Positions 54,771-64,000 of a DNA stretch of 64,000 nt are shown here, piece after piece (positions within the stretch are counted from its first letter, which is position 1; each line of letters opens with the position of its first letter). The position numbers were made by a program, and so were the translations under genes. The stretch comes from Microglena sp. YARC (Eukaryota > Chlorophyta > Chlorophyceae > Chlamydomonadales > Chlamydomonadaceae), in the NCBI GenBank assembly GCA_022414725.1, contig CM039464.1:52154540-52218539 (forward strand), written 5' to 3'. Under the pieces are notes generated by a model. The model ran no database searches, was not told where the DNA came from, and saw only the letters and a program-made list of their open reading frames with translations.

Positions 54771-55120
54771 CCGTGTGTCACGTGGAGAAGCCGCATGTTC
54801 CGCCGTCCTTGATGCGATGATGGAGGTCGCTCTGTGATGTGACTCGACAGAGGTTCCGCCGTGATGCGAGAGGTCGCCATGTGATGTGATGTGACTCGCC
54901 TCGACTCGACAGTTTCCGCCGTGATGCGAGAGGTCGCCATGTGATGTGATGTGACTCGCCTCGACTCGACAGTTTCCGCCGTGATGCGAGAGGTCGGTCG
55001 CCATGTGATGTGATGTGACTCGACTCGACAGTTTCCGCCATGATGCGAGAGGTCGCCCGCTCTGTGACTCGACTCGACACGACACGACTCGACACGACAC
55101 GACAGGTGCCGCATGTTTCC
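54770..55120. repeat. Minisatellite E tract next to the D5-type gene
   Basis: Five units; two are identical over ~60 bp (CAGTTTCCGCCGTGATGCGA, GAGGTCGCCATGTGATGTGA). It ends in (CGACACGA)n. It abuts the 3' end of the helicase gene. Confidence 0.8.
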
Positions 55121-55133
55121 GCCGTGCATTCAT

Positions 55134-56692
55134 TCATTCATCATGTCGTAGCCTCAATCCCATGTATCCGCGTGTCGACTTCCCTTTGATTCGAATCGTC
55201 TTTTTTACGAACCCCTTGTTCTTCATCTGCCCGTGGAACCACTTTTCTCGATCGTTACTGTCCCCGCTTTCCTCGAGATACATGTGGAACAAGGCAACGC
55301 TCGACTCCCTGAAATCTTCCGCAAACTCGCATTTCTCGGCGAGGAACGCTTGCACAGTATCCTGCTCAGCCAGGTACTTTCTGGTGAACTCTGACACCTT
55401 CGTTGGCGCCATGGCCTTCAGGCTCTCCGTCCCACCATACCACGCCACCGCTCCCTCGACCAGCCAGGCAAACAGAGCCGACTGGCCCTCTGGCGACTTC
55501 AGTTTCTCCTTCATGGTTTGGTCGCATTGCCGCAGCGTCGCGGTCTCTCTCTCCCCAGGGATGAGATCCCTGAAAGTCACCGGAAAATTTATTGCTAAAA
55601 GCCGCTCAATCATAGCAACGATCACATCGGACATCTCTGGCATATGATTGGTCACTAAGATTGCGAGATGCCGTGGCTGAATCGTCACCGGGTTCTTGTA
55701 AACCTCCTTGACCGGGAAACCGTCTCCTCCTGTCAGCAGTTGGACCTCGTTCGTCTTCAGCTTCTCCCCAGACTTGAGCTCGTTGAAGACTGCGAGTCTC
55801 GCTCCTATGAGCTTTGCCCGCTCCGCGTCGATGTTGCTGCAAACTCTCGAGTCGCTTATGATCGCACAGTTCATCTCCTTGTAGTATGCCCCTAGCAGCT
55901 GTTGCAGCGCCTGCGTCAACAGCCCCTTTCCGTTCCTCCCGCTCCCTGTCCATATAGGAAAGATTTCTTCTCTCACTTCGCCGGTGATTCCGTACCCGAG
56001 CAATCTTTGAATAAATTTCGCCATGGCCTCGTCCCCGCCCATGATCTTCTGTATGATCCTGTGCATCCACTCTGCGCGTGCGGCATTGGTCATCATCGTT
56101 GTTGTCGCATGGTTGTTGTCATTGTTGTTGTCGTACACCACGTCCAGTTCGTTGTGCACCATGTCTTCTGCCACCCTCTGTCGCTTCTGCCCTGTCCTGA
56201 GGTCCACGACGCTCCCCCCTTGATCCCGATCAAGTGCCGATTGCTGTCCAGGCGCTGCTCGAACGTCTCGTCCATGAGCAGTGGGCCCGCGAAGACCATC
56301 ACGTTCGTCACTCCACGGTTAGACCGTATGTACCGGATCAGACTGACAACTTCCCTTTTCTTCAAATCCAGGTTCGCCACCCTCATCTTTGCGTCTCCGC
56401 CCTGCAGTCTCCGTTGCGCGGACTGTGTTGCTATCCACAAGTCGACGTCCCTCAGCGCTCCTCCATGGCCTCGACCACCACGCTCTTGACCCTCCCTCGT
56501 CCACCTTGGCCCACCGGCACGTGTCCTCCTCGAAGATGAAGTAGTCACTGCAGCTTTTCCCGTTTTCTTCACGGACCCTGCAGCAGGAAGTGTGCGATCT
56601 GCCCCAGGCCGTAGTCTCCCTTGTCCCAATTGTCTTTTATTTATGCCTGGAATGCGCATCGCGTCATCTGACGCAAGAGCGTGCAGGAACAT
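55134..56692 (-). CDS. D5-type SF3 helicase, N-terminally truncated, one frameshift
   Basis: The 357-residue downstream ORF (56,207-55,134) is a complete D5-like SF3 helicase: Walker A GSGRNGKG (residues 88-95), Walker B-like RLAVFNEL (137-144), sensor LAILVTNHMP (181-190). A C-terminal domain of the kind that follows viral D5 helicases comes next. Upstream ORF (ATG 56,692) ends in D5_N-like sequence (LMDETFEQRLDSNRHLIGIK) and joins after a shift near 56,215 (GG|DLRTGQKRQ). No primase part precedes it. Such enzymes unwind the viral origin or fork as hexamers. The domain missing here is the one kept at 1.3-3.1 kb, and vice versa. Confidence 0.8.
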
Positions 56693-56999
56693 GACGGACC
56701 AATAATAAAAACGTGGGTGTCTTGGTGGCTCTGAATATGAGAATAAGGTTCGTTAAAAAGGGTCTTCTGCGTTGTTTACACCTTCATTCGAGGATGAGAC
56801 GAGACGATGAGTGACGAGAATCGCCGTGTGTCGAAAGCCGCCGCGTCATGTGTCGTGTGGATGCAGATGGACAAGACGAGGATTCTTCGACAACCGCCGT
56901 GTGTGTGTGTGTGAGTATGCAATGCGATGCGTGCGGGCGCTCTTTCCACATGGAGGAGACTATCCCACCCCGTGCGTGAGTTCATCATCGTAGCCGCAA

Positions 57000-59450
57000 G
57001 CCCATGTATCCACGTGTCAAATCCCCTTCGATTCGCATCACTTTTTCACAAACCCCTTCCTCTTAATCTGCCCATAGAACCACTTTTCTCGATCTTTATT
57101 CTCGCTACTTACCTCGCGATACATATTGAACAATGCAACACCCGACACCCTGAAATCTTCCCCAAACTCGCAATTCTCGGCGAGAAATGCTTGCACCACC
57201 GTCCTGATCTGCTAGGTACTGTCTGGTGAACTCTGTCACCTTCTTTGGCCCCGCCTTCAGGCTCTCTGTCCCACTGTACCACGCCACCGCGCCCTCGACC
57301 AGCCAGGCAAACAGAGCAGACTGCCCCTCTGGCGACTTCAGTCTCTCCTTCATTGTTTTGTCGCTTTGCCGCAGCGTCACGGTCTCGTTCTCCCCCAGGG
57401 ATGAGGTCCCTGAACGTCACGGGGAACTCCACGACCATCAGCCTCTCCACCATTGCCACGATTTGCATCTGACATCTCTGGCATGTAGTTGGTTACTAAG
57501 ATTGCGAGATGTCGTGGCTGGACGTTACTGGGTCCTTGTAAAGTGCCTTTGCCGGAAATCCGTCACCTCCCGTTAGCAACTGGACCTCGTTCGTCTTCAG
57601 CTTCTCCCCATCCTTGAGTTCGTTGAAGACTGCGAGTCTAGCTCCTATTAGCTTTGCCGCTCTGCGTCGATGTTGCTGCAAACTCTCGAGTCGCTTATGA
57701 TCGCACAGTTTCATCTCCTTGTAGTATGCCCCTAGCAGCTGTTGCATCGCCTGCGTCAACAGCCCCTTTCCGTTCCTCCCGCTCCCTGTCCATATAGGAA
57801 AGATTTCTTCTCTCACTTCGCGGTGATTCCGTACCCGAGCAATCTTTGAAGAAAAGATGCCATGGCCTCGTCCCCTCCCATGATCTCTCTCGACGATCTT
57901 GTGGCATCCACTCTGCGCGTGCGGCATTGGTCCTCTCATGTTTTTTGTCATTGTCGTCGAGTCATTATTATCGTACTCACGTCCAGTTCGTTGTGCACCA
58001 TATCTTCTGCCACCCTTCTGTCTCTTCTGACCTGTCCTGAGGGGTCCACACGGCCCCCCCCCTGATCCCGATCAAGTGCCTATTGCCGTCCAGGCGCTGC
58101 TCGACGTCTCGTCCATGAGCAGTGGGCCCGCGAAGGCCATTGCGTTCGTCACTCCGCGGTAAGACATCACGTATTGATCAGCGTGGCCACTTTCTTTTCT
58201 TCTTCGCAGTCCAGATCTGCTTTACTCCTGGAGTCTTCTCCTTCTCTTCTTTCCCCACCACCACTCCTACTCCGATGACAACAACATCTGTGCGGCCTGT
58301 GTCGATATCCATAAGTCGACGTCCCTGAGTACCCCTTCCAAGACCTTGCTCGCCACGTTCTTTCACCCACCCATCATCCACCTTGGCCACCTGCACGTGT
58401 CCTCATCGAATATGTAGTAGTCGCTGTGACCAGTCTTCTTCACAGTCTCTTGTAGCAGAAAAGTGCACAATCTCCCCAGGCCGCCGGTCTCCCTTGTCCC
58501 AACTGTCCCGTATTATATTTTTGAATCGAAGATGCTCGGTACACAGCGTACCCTCGCGGGGTCTCGCAGGCCCACTTGACTTTGACACCGACTTCATTGT
58601 CAGCTTCGGTCACGTCATAGTCGGAGCCTTCCACCGTCTCCATAGCTTCTCTGCGTTCGTCCTCATCGTATCTTGGCGACACCTTGGACATGTTTTTCCA
58701 TAGCGCCTTGTACGCCTCTCCGTACTCGTTCTTCATGCCGTCGCCACTCCTCTCCATGTGTCTCTGGAATCCCACCTGTTTTTTCCTAGGAGCAGTAGAA
58801 TTCTTCTCTACATGCGTGCTCTTTCCATGAAGCTTGTCGGCATCATTATCCCCTGCTCTACCTCCTTGTTGTTGTTGATGTGTTGTCCACCTTTGCCTTT
58901 GAGTATCCTCGCGTCCCTTACTCGTCCTTTTATCTTCTTCTTCGCCCACCGCCCATGATATGCCCTCTCCATCAGCGGCCTTTGGAATGTACGGTATCGG
59001 GACTCCAGCTCCCACGGAGCCACTTCCCTCCTTCCATGCCTCCCTCAGTGGGCGCAACAGACAGCACCCCTGGTCCGTCCGGCACAGGCTCGTCTTCATA
59101 TTCCACCTTCCTTGCACATCATCATTCGAACGGCCAAGCTTGTCGTGCACCGTCATAGTACCCCTTCCTCGTCTGCCCATGTCGGGGCGCAAGAACATGT
59201 AGTGGCGTCCCTCATCCTAGTCTCTTGAATGGCACACACTCTGCATGGCCTCACCCACCTCACCATCTTCATCTTCCATCCTCTCCAACCACTGCACTGT
59301 CTCTGCGTCGTCCGCGCGTCCACAACCGCGATCATCCCACAACATTCCCATGCCTTGTGTGTTGGGTTGTTGTTCGCGTACGCGTCCGCTTCGGCCATCC
59401 CACTTCGCTTTCCTAAATGCTTGTGTTTAGGCGCCTTTCAAATCAGTCAT
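57000..59450 (-). pseudogene. Second D5-type primase-helicase copy, heavily frameshifted
   Basis: 57,000-58,150 parallels the 55.1-56.3 kb gene almost base for base but with many indels. Pieces in different frames include KSPEGQSALFAWLVEGAVAW, EEIFPIWTGSGRNGKGLLTQ and AKLIGARLAVFNELKDGEKL. 58,150-58,600 holds the D5_N-like part. 58,800-59,400 reads GRHYMFLRPD and later AHGS-type strands, in frames suggesting an archaeo-eukaryotic primase-like N-terminus; that part is tentative. This copy thus preserves more of the N-terminus but is not translatable. It is a diverged duplicate of the neighbouring gene. Confidence 0.65.
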
Positions 59451-59689
59451 GGGCATCAATACTGATTTCCCACCCACTCACACACTCAGATCTCTCGAGG
59501 TCAGCCACGCGCCGAGCTTCTGCAACTCTTTCGTAGGATCTGCCATGTCGTTTAATTGATGTTATGCATTCATGCAGTTATTTCCTTTAACCACCAGCCA
59601 CCCCTAAGATGATTCCTCGTCGTGCGTGTCTGCATCCATGAATCGTGTGTTGCGTTTCATACTAAAACCTGTTGTAATATGCCGCATTA

Positions 59690-59960
59690 CTTTCTCCTCT
59701 TGTATTAGCATGCTCCACTTTCTTGCAGCTCTCCCCAGAGCGCTTCCCTGACCTCCTCGCTTGTTACCTTGAGACATTCGGGGTCAAACTTCATGATCTC
59801 ACCAGCATCGCATTCATGACCATACCCGCCTCTGCTCGGCATCTATGCCAGTAACCAGTATGCTCTTCACTTCTCTCTTCCAGCTCGAAGTATCGTTTCT
59901 TTGACAACGTTGATATCCCCTTGATGTCTCCATTTTGGTTTTTTGGCGTGAAGAACCTAG
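59690..59960 (-). pseudogene. Decayed copy of the small D5 partner gene
   Basis: On the minus strand LSKKRYFELEEREVKSILV and, after a frame change, EIMKFDPECLKVTSEEVREAL can be read. They match LSKRRYRQIEEKFKEILIG and EIMQFDPEG of the gene at 3,093-3,440. It sits upstream of the D5 copy, the same order as at the left end. Confidence 0.6.
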
Positions 59961-60400
59961 TTCTTCGCTTGCTACGATGACATCATTTAATGTACGAGCT
60001 ATTATTCGTTTCTTTTTACAATAAATTAGTCATTCATTCATATTCATCTATACTCTTCTCCTCATTATACTATTTCCCCTCTCCCTTATACACACGCTCA
60101 ATCGCTTCTTAGACCACCAACACACATTCGCCTTCACATTCTCTCCTCTCAGACAGGACAGATAGACCCGACCCCCCACACTCTCAGGTGCATGATGATG
60201 GAACACCCTGTCCTCCCCCCCCAAACGCTGGTGGGCAAAAACAGACCCACGCGCGCACGTGTGTCAGCATGCGGCACACCCACACGCACCCAAGCCACCA
60301 ACAGCAGCTAAGCATCAGCTCTATGGCGCCTGCGGATAATCTTCTCTTCAGACTCATTGTGCGTCGAGGCTGTTTTTCACTGTCTTTGTTTTGATTGCGG
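59961..60400. other. No supported gene
   Basis: AT- and CT-rich DNA with short ORFs such as 60,188-60,394 (CPPPPNAGGQKQTHARTC), which looks like chance. ATGATGGAACA..CCCTCC near 60,193 resembles 3,659-3,680, a further scrap shared by the two D5 loci. Confidence 0.4.
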
Positions 60401-61925
60401 TAATCGTTGGTGAGACACCTAATGCCTTTGAATTTTGTAAACCCTTTTCATGTTCCCCAGTCTGTTGCATGTACTTATGACTTTTTGTTGCAACATTTTG
60501 CAACAAATATTAATATTAATAAGTAAAGATAGTCGAGCTGGATAAACAGGGGGCTTTTTGTATATGACTGAATCATAATAATATACCGTCTTTTCTGTTT
60601 TGTTCTGGTAATGTTGTGTGAGACCTCAGACCTAGCCTTCACGACTATCCTAATTGAATTTCGTTGGTGACATGCCATCACATCTATTCATGTCCCCATT
60701 CTGATGAACGGGTCCTGTTTTTGTTGCAATTGTTGCCACCTGAAAAGTAAACCCTTTCATATTTTTTCTCTATATTGTACTTTACTTTTTTGTTGCAACA
60801 TTGCAACAAATTAATTAATAGATATTAATAAGTAAAGATAAGTAGGTCGAGCTGAGATAACAGGGGTTTTGTATATGACTGAATCATAAATAATATACCG
60901 TCTTTTGTTTTGCGGTAATGTTGTGTGAGACCTCAGACCTAGCCTTCACGAATCCTTTGAATTTGGCGTGACATTATCCATCACATCTATTCATGTTCCC
61001 CATTCTGATGGTCCTCTGTTTTCGTTTGCAATTTGTTGCACCTGAAAAGTAAACCCCTTTCATATTTTTTCTCTAATATGTTACTTTACCTTTTTGTTGC
61101 AACATTGTGCAACAAATACTTAATATTAATAAGTATAAGATAGGTCGAGCTGGATAACAGGGTTTTGTATATGACTGAATCATAATAAATACCGTCTTTT
61201 GTTTTGTTGCAGTAATGGTTGGTGAGACCTCAGACCTACCTTCACGAATCCTTTGAATTTGTTGGTGACATTCCATCACATCTATTCTGTCCCCCACTTC
61301 GATGCGTCCTGTTTTTGTTGCAATTGTTGCACCTGAAAAGTAAACCCTTTTCATATTTTTCTCTATATGTACTTTAACTTGGTGGCAACATGCAACAAAT
61401 ATGAAATTAAAAATAAAGAAGGTCGAGCTGAGATAACCCAAGGGTTGTATATGGGAACACAGACAGAGTCATGTATATGACTGATATCATAAAACACATA
61501 TATGCCGTCTTTTGTTTTGTTGCGGTAATGTATTGTTGTGAACCTCAGACCTAGCCTTCACGAATCCTTTGAATTTGTGGTGACATTCCATCACATCTAT
61601 TTCATTGTTCCCCATTCTCTTGATGGTCCTGTTTTTTGTTGCAATTGTGTGCACCTGAAAAAGTAAAACCTTTCATATTTTTTTCTATATACTTACTTTT
61701 TTGTTGCAACATTTGCAACAAATATTGAATATTAATATAAGTAAACGATAGGTCGAGCTGGATAACAGGGTTTTGTATATATTGACTGAATCATAATAAA
61801 ATACCGGTCTTTTGTTTTGTTGCGGTAATGTTGTGTGAGACCTCAGACCTAAGCCTTCACGAATCCTTTGAATTTTGTGGTGACATTCCAATCACATCTA
61901 TCATGTTCCTGAAAAGTTAAAAACC
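60400..61925. repeat. ~300-bp tandem array, five units, indel-rich
   Basis: The marker GTCGAGCTGGATAACAGGG recurs at about 60,532, 60,847, 61,145, 61,423 and 61,752. Each unit has GACCTCAGACCTAGCCTTCA, TGCACCTGAAAAGTAAACCC and TTTTTGTTGCAACATTGCAA. Units differ mainly by 1-2 base indels in homopolymers and dinucleotides. Minus-strand ORFs here are by-products. Confidence 0.85.
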
Positions 61926-61939
61926 CTTTCATGACCGCA

Positions 61940-62095
61940 GCCACATCAACAAAGACCCCCGTGTTCTTATTGGGCCACCGGTACCCGGGGAAAGTCGATC
62001 GCTTAGTGCCGGCTGTCCTTCAATGGACACTCTCGAAAGTACCGACAAAAGAACGATTACGGGAGTCTGCAGGATGGAGAGCACGTTGATCTAAA
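61940..62095 (+). repeat. Dispersed repeat B, right-most copy
   Basis: AAGACCCCCGTGTTCTTATT, GAAAGTCGATCGCTTAGTGC, TCCTTCAATGGACACTCTCG. Collinear with 4,805-4,925 but with several single-base indels. Confidence 0.75.
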
Positions 62096-62200
62096 AAGGA
62101 AGAACACATATTCTCGTTAACACCTGGCAAATTTTGTTTGATTCAAAATCGTATTCGTGTTCCCAACTGCCCCGTGGCGTTGCTTACACCATTTGGTACA

Positions 62201-62266
62201 ATACACCGTAAGGTGTTCCGTACACTCCAGAAAACGGTTCATTTTTAGTATTCCGTCAAGTGTATA
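62201..62266 (+). repeat. Dispersed repeat A
   Basis: ATACACCGTAAGGTGTTCCG ... TATTCCGTCAAGTGTAT. The ends ATACAC and GTGTAT are complementary. Confidence 0.75.
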
Positions 62267-62304
62267 GGTAGTGATTTAGATTAAAAGTTAATCTTCCCAC
62301 ATCC

Positions 62305-62402
62305 TCAAACTGAATTCCCTCTGCCCCCACTCCGTGTTTCCCGCGATTCCTCTTTCATACTCCGACATGTTTTGTCAAGCAGAAGTCTGCTTGAGACGGG
62401 AC
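62305..62402 (+). repeat. Dispersed repeat I, copy 3
   Basis: CTGAATTCCCTCTGCCCCCA, CGCGATTCCTCTTTCATACT, and the perfect palindrome TCAAGCAGAAGTCTGCTTGA. Confidence 0.7.
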
Positions 62403-62549
62403 ACGTGTCCCCATGCGCCTCGACAAAATACGAAACCCTGTCCACGCCACACCCAGGCCAAGCCACACACACCCCAGCCATGTCAATCTTAACCAAGTTC
62501 CAAACGTTCCGAAGTTCCGATAGTTCTCAATTTCTTCTCTCACGAACTC

Positions 62550-63060
62550 AGTGTGTATCCAGCGAACTCCCGAAAGCTAATTCCTAGGGTGAAAAACTCC
62601 GTGTGTTAGGAGCATCCAGCGAACAACTCCGAAAAGCTGATTCGAGGGTGAGTTCAACCCAGTAGCAGTCATCGAGATCTATTCATGGTTACACTTTCAT
62701 TGCTCTATATATCTCGAGTCTTGCTTAGCTCTATTCTCCGGACCTGCGAAAGCATTATCCAGTCATGGTTACTTTCATGGCTGCTAGTATTTGCGAAGTT
62801 CGAGTTTGGATGCGCTGCTGCTAGCTCTATGTCTCCACCTGCGAAAGCCATTCATGGTTACTTTCATGGATCTAGTATTGCGAAGTTCGAGTTGGATTGC
62901 GCTGGCTGCTAGCTCTATGTCTCCACTGCGAAAGCCATTCATGGTTACTTTCATGGATGCTTAGTATTGCGAAGTTCGCCGTTCGGATTGCGCTGCTTCG
63001 CTTAGCCTCTATGTCTCCACCTTCGAAAGCATATCCAGTAATTTGATTGCGTAAGATTGT
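62550..63060. repeat. ~87-bp tandem repeats
   Basis: Four units contain TTCATGGTTACTTTCATGG, TATTGCGAAGTTCGAGTTGG and CTCTATGTCTCCACTGCGAA. A ~60-bp duplication (CCAGCGAAC..CTCCGAAAGCT) precedes them at 62,555-62,655. Units again differ mostly by single-base indels. Confidence 0.75.
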
Positions 63061-64000
63061 GCTGGCCTGCGAAAGCATGAGCTGACCAATCCATCCACCC
63101 CACCCATTCGCAAGGCACTGAAGATGGCTATGAATGAAGAAGGGGGCTATCAAGTATCAGCTCCGAACTTTCCATGTGTATGCATTCCGAGTATGCAGGA
63201 AGTGTTCCGTACATCAAGAATGGCATCTTTGCGCACATCACGACGCTAGTTGAGGATGTTTGGCGGAGGAGTTGAATCGACCGGCAGGGGTTCGACTGCC
63301 GAGATTTGAAGCACTCTCGTCTCCTGATTTTAGTGTCATAAGCATGAAGATGTTTGTATCGCTATCCCTATGCTGTGAATTGCAGGGATTTGCCCTGCGA
63401 ATGCAGTCTGTGACACTCGATCACTCGCACTACATTCGAATCAGTGACTGTGTGTATGCCCACTAGCAGCACGGTGGGAACGTCTGGACCGTTAGTTTCA
63501 GTATGAGGTGTGGGGAGATGGAACGTATGTATTTGATTGCAAGGATGTCCTAATTGTAACCAGTTGAATCCGCCCGCACTATTTCTCCCTGTCCCACTAC
63601 CTTGTCCCCGCTCCTTGTCCATGTACACTCCATATATTCAGCTACAGCTGAGTCAGCAGCGTCGATCCCTTGCACCGCTCCGCGTGCCCGCCGCTCCTCA
63701 GCCCTACAGAAAATCACTAGCGCGTTGCAAGCAAAGTATGCTTGATATACACCGCTTTCTTTTTGAGTACCATCGTGTTCATAAACACAACTTACATGAT
63801 ACTACCGGATTTCACAACAACACTCGAGTTGAAGCAATGTGACCCCAAAACGCGATAATTATTTTTTTATATTTGAATTATTACAACAGAATAATTCATG
63901 TCTTCACAAACTTCCACCCGGGCATTTTAACTAGTTTTTGAATGCAAAGCACCGGGTACAAAACTCAGGACTTTTTCAAAAGTCATCCTTAATGAAAAAA
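63061..64000. other. No supported gene at the right edge
   Basis: ORFs up to ~100 codons on both strands have no recognisable features. The last 150 bases are AT-rich and end in ATGAAAAAA. Confidence 0.4.

Noticed and set aside
56093..56692. Independent 199-residue gene upstream of the helicase
   Set aside because: Its end reads into the D5_N region and continues in the helicase frame after one shift; it is part of the same gene.
60188..60394. 68-residue ORF
   Set aside because: Proline/histidine-rich low complexity in CA-rich DNA; nothing supports translation.
1..64000. tRNA or rRNA genes
   Set aside because: No cloverleaf with TTCRANNC-type T-arm plus matching acceptor stem and no rRNA-like block was recognised by eye; a tRNA scan would settle it.

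Overview
The window looks like an accessory, repeat-rich region of a large eukaryote-infecting DNA virus (Nucleocytoviricota-like), or a giant-virus-derived island in a protist genome. The case rests on gene content: D5-type primase-helicase genes, F-box/ankyrin multigene families, 'NPDKPWDW' repeat proteins, several Fanzor/TnpB nucleases, LRAT-like proteins, a J-domain protein and a caspase-like relic. Genes are short, dense and mostly intronless, and lie on both strands. I saw no rRNA, tRNA, capsid or polymerase gene, so the taxon is not fixed.

Layout. 0-4.6 kb: end of an NPDKPW-repeat gene, fragments of D5-type primase genes with a small partner gene, a HicB-like gene and an unknown basic protein. 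4.6-11.3 kb: repeat mosaics, an alanine-rich gene, and relics of a caspase-like gene, an NPDKPW gene and a divergent ankyrin gene. 11.3-17.1 kb: a ~3.1 kb tandem duplication carrying two F-box/ankyrin genes, with a C2H2 zinc-finger relic and a gene with a candidate intron between them. 17.1-33 kb: small genes, an inverted F-box/ankyrin gene, LRAT-like gene 1, a 21-residue-repeat protein, a large NPDKPW gene, a J-domain gene and a second ankyrin family. 33.2-35.2 kb: an IS607-type Fanzor element whose borders can be read exactly. 35.6-40.9 kb: coiled-coil and P-loop genes between two more F-box/ankyrin genes. 41-49.4 kb: three larger Fanzor-like genes, two of them head to head, and LRAT-like gene 2. 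49.4-55.1 kb: small genes, a T5orf172/GIY-YIG-like gene and long minisatellites. 55.1-60 kb: two decayed D5-type helicase copies. 60.4-64 kb: noncoding tandem repeats with many small indels, perhaps a contig or genome end.

The region appears to be shaped by three processes. F-box/ankyrin genes have spread by duplication and often cut into neighbouring genes at their 3' ends. IS607/Fanzor elements have inserted at GG dinucleotides and left end-only relics. Short dispersed repeats, some hairpin-forming, lie in most intergenic gaps and sometimes supply protein C-termini. Many genes (D5, J-domain, T5orf172, F-box, caspase-like) are split by single frameshifts. Some of this is real decay, because intact and broken paralogues coexist. 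Near the right end, read error is an equally good explanation.
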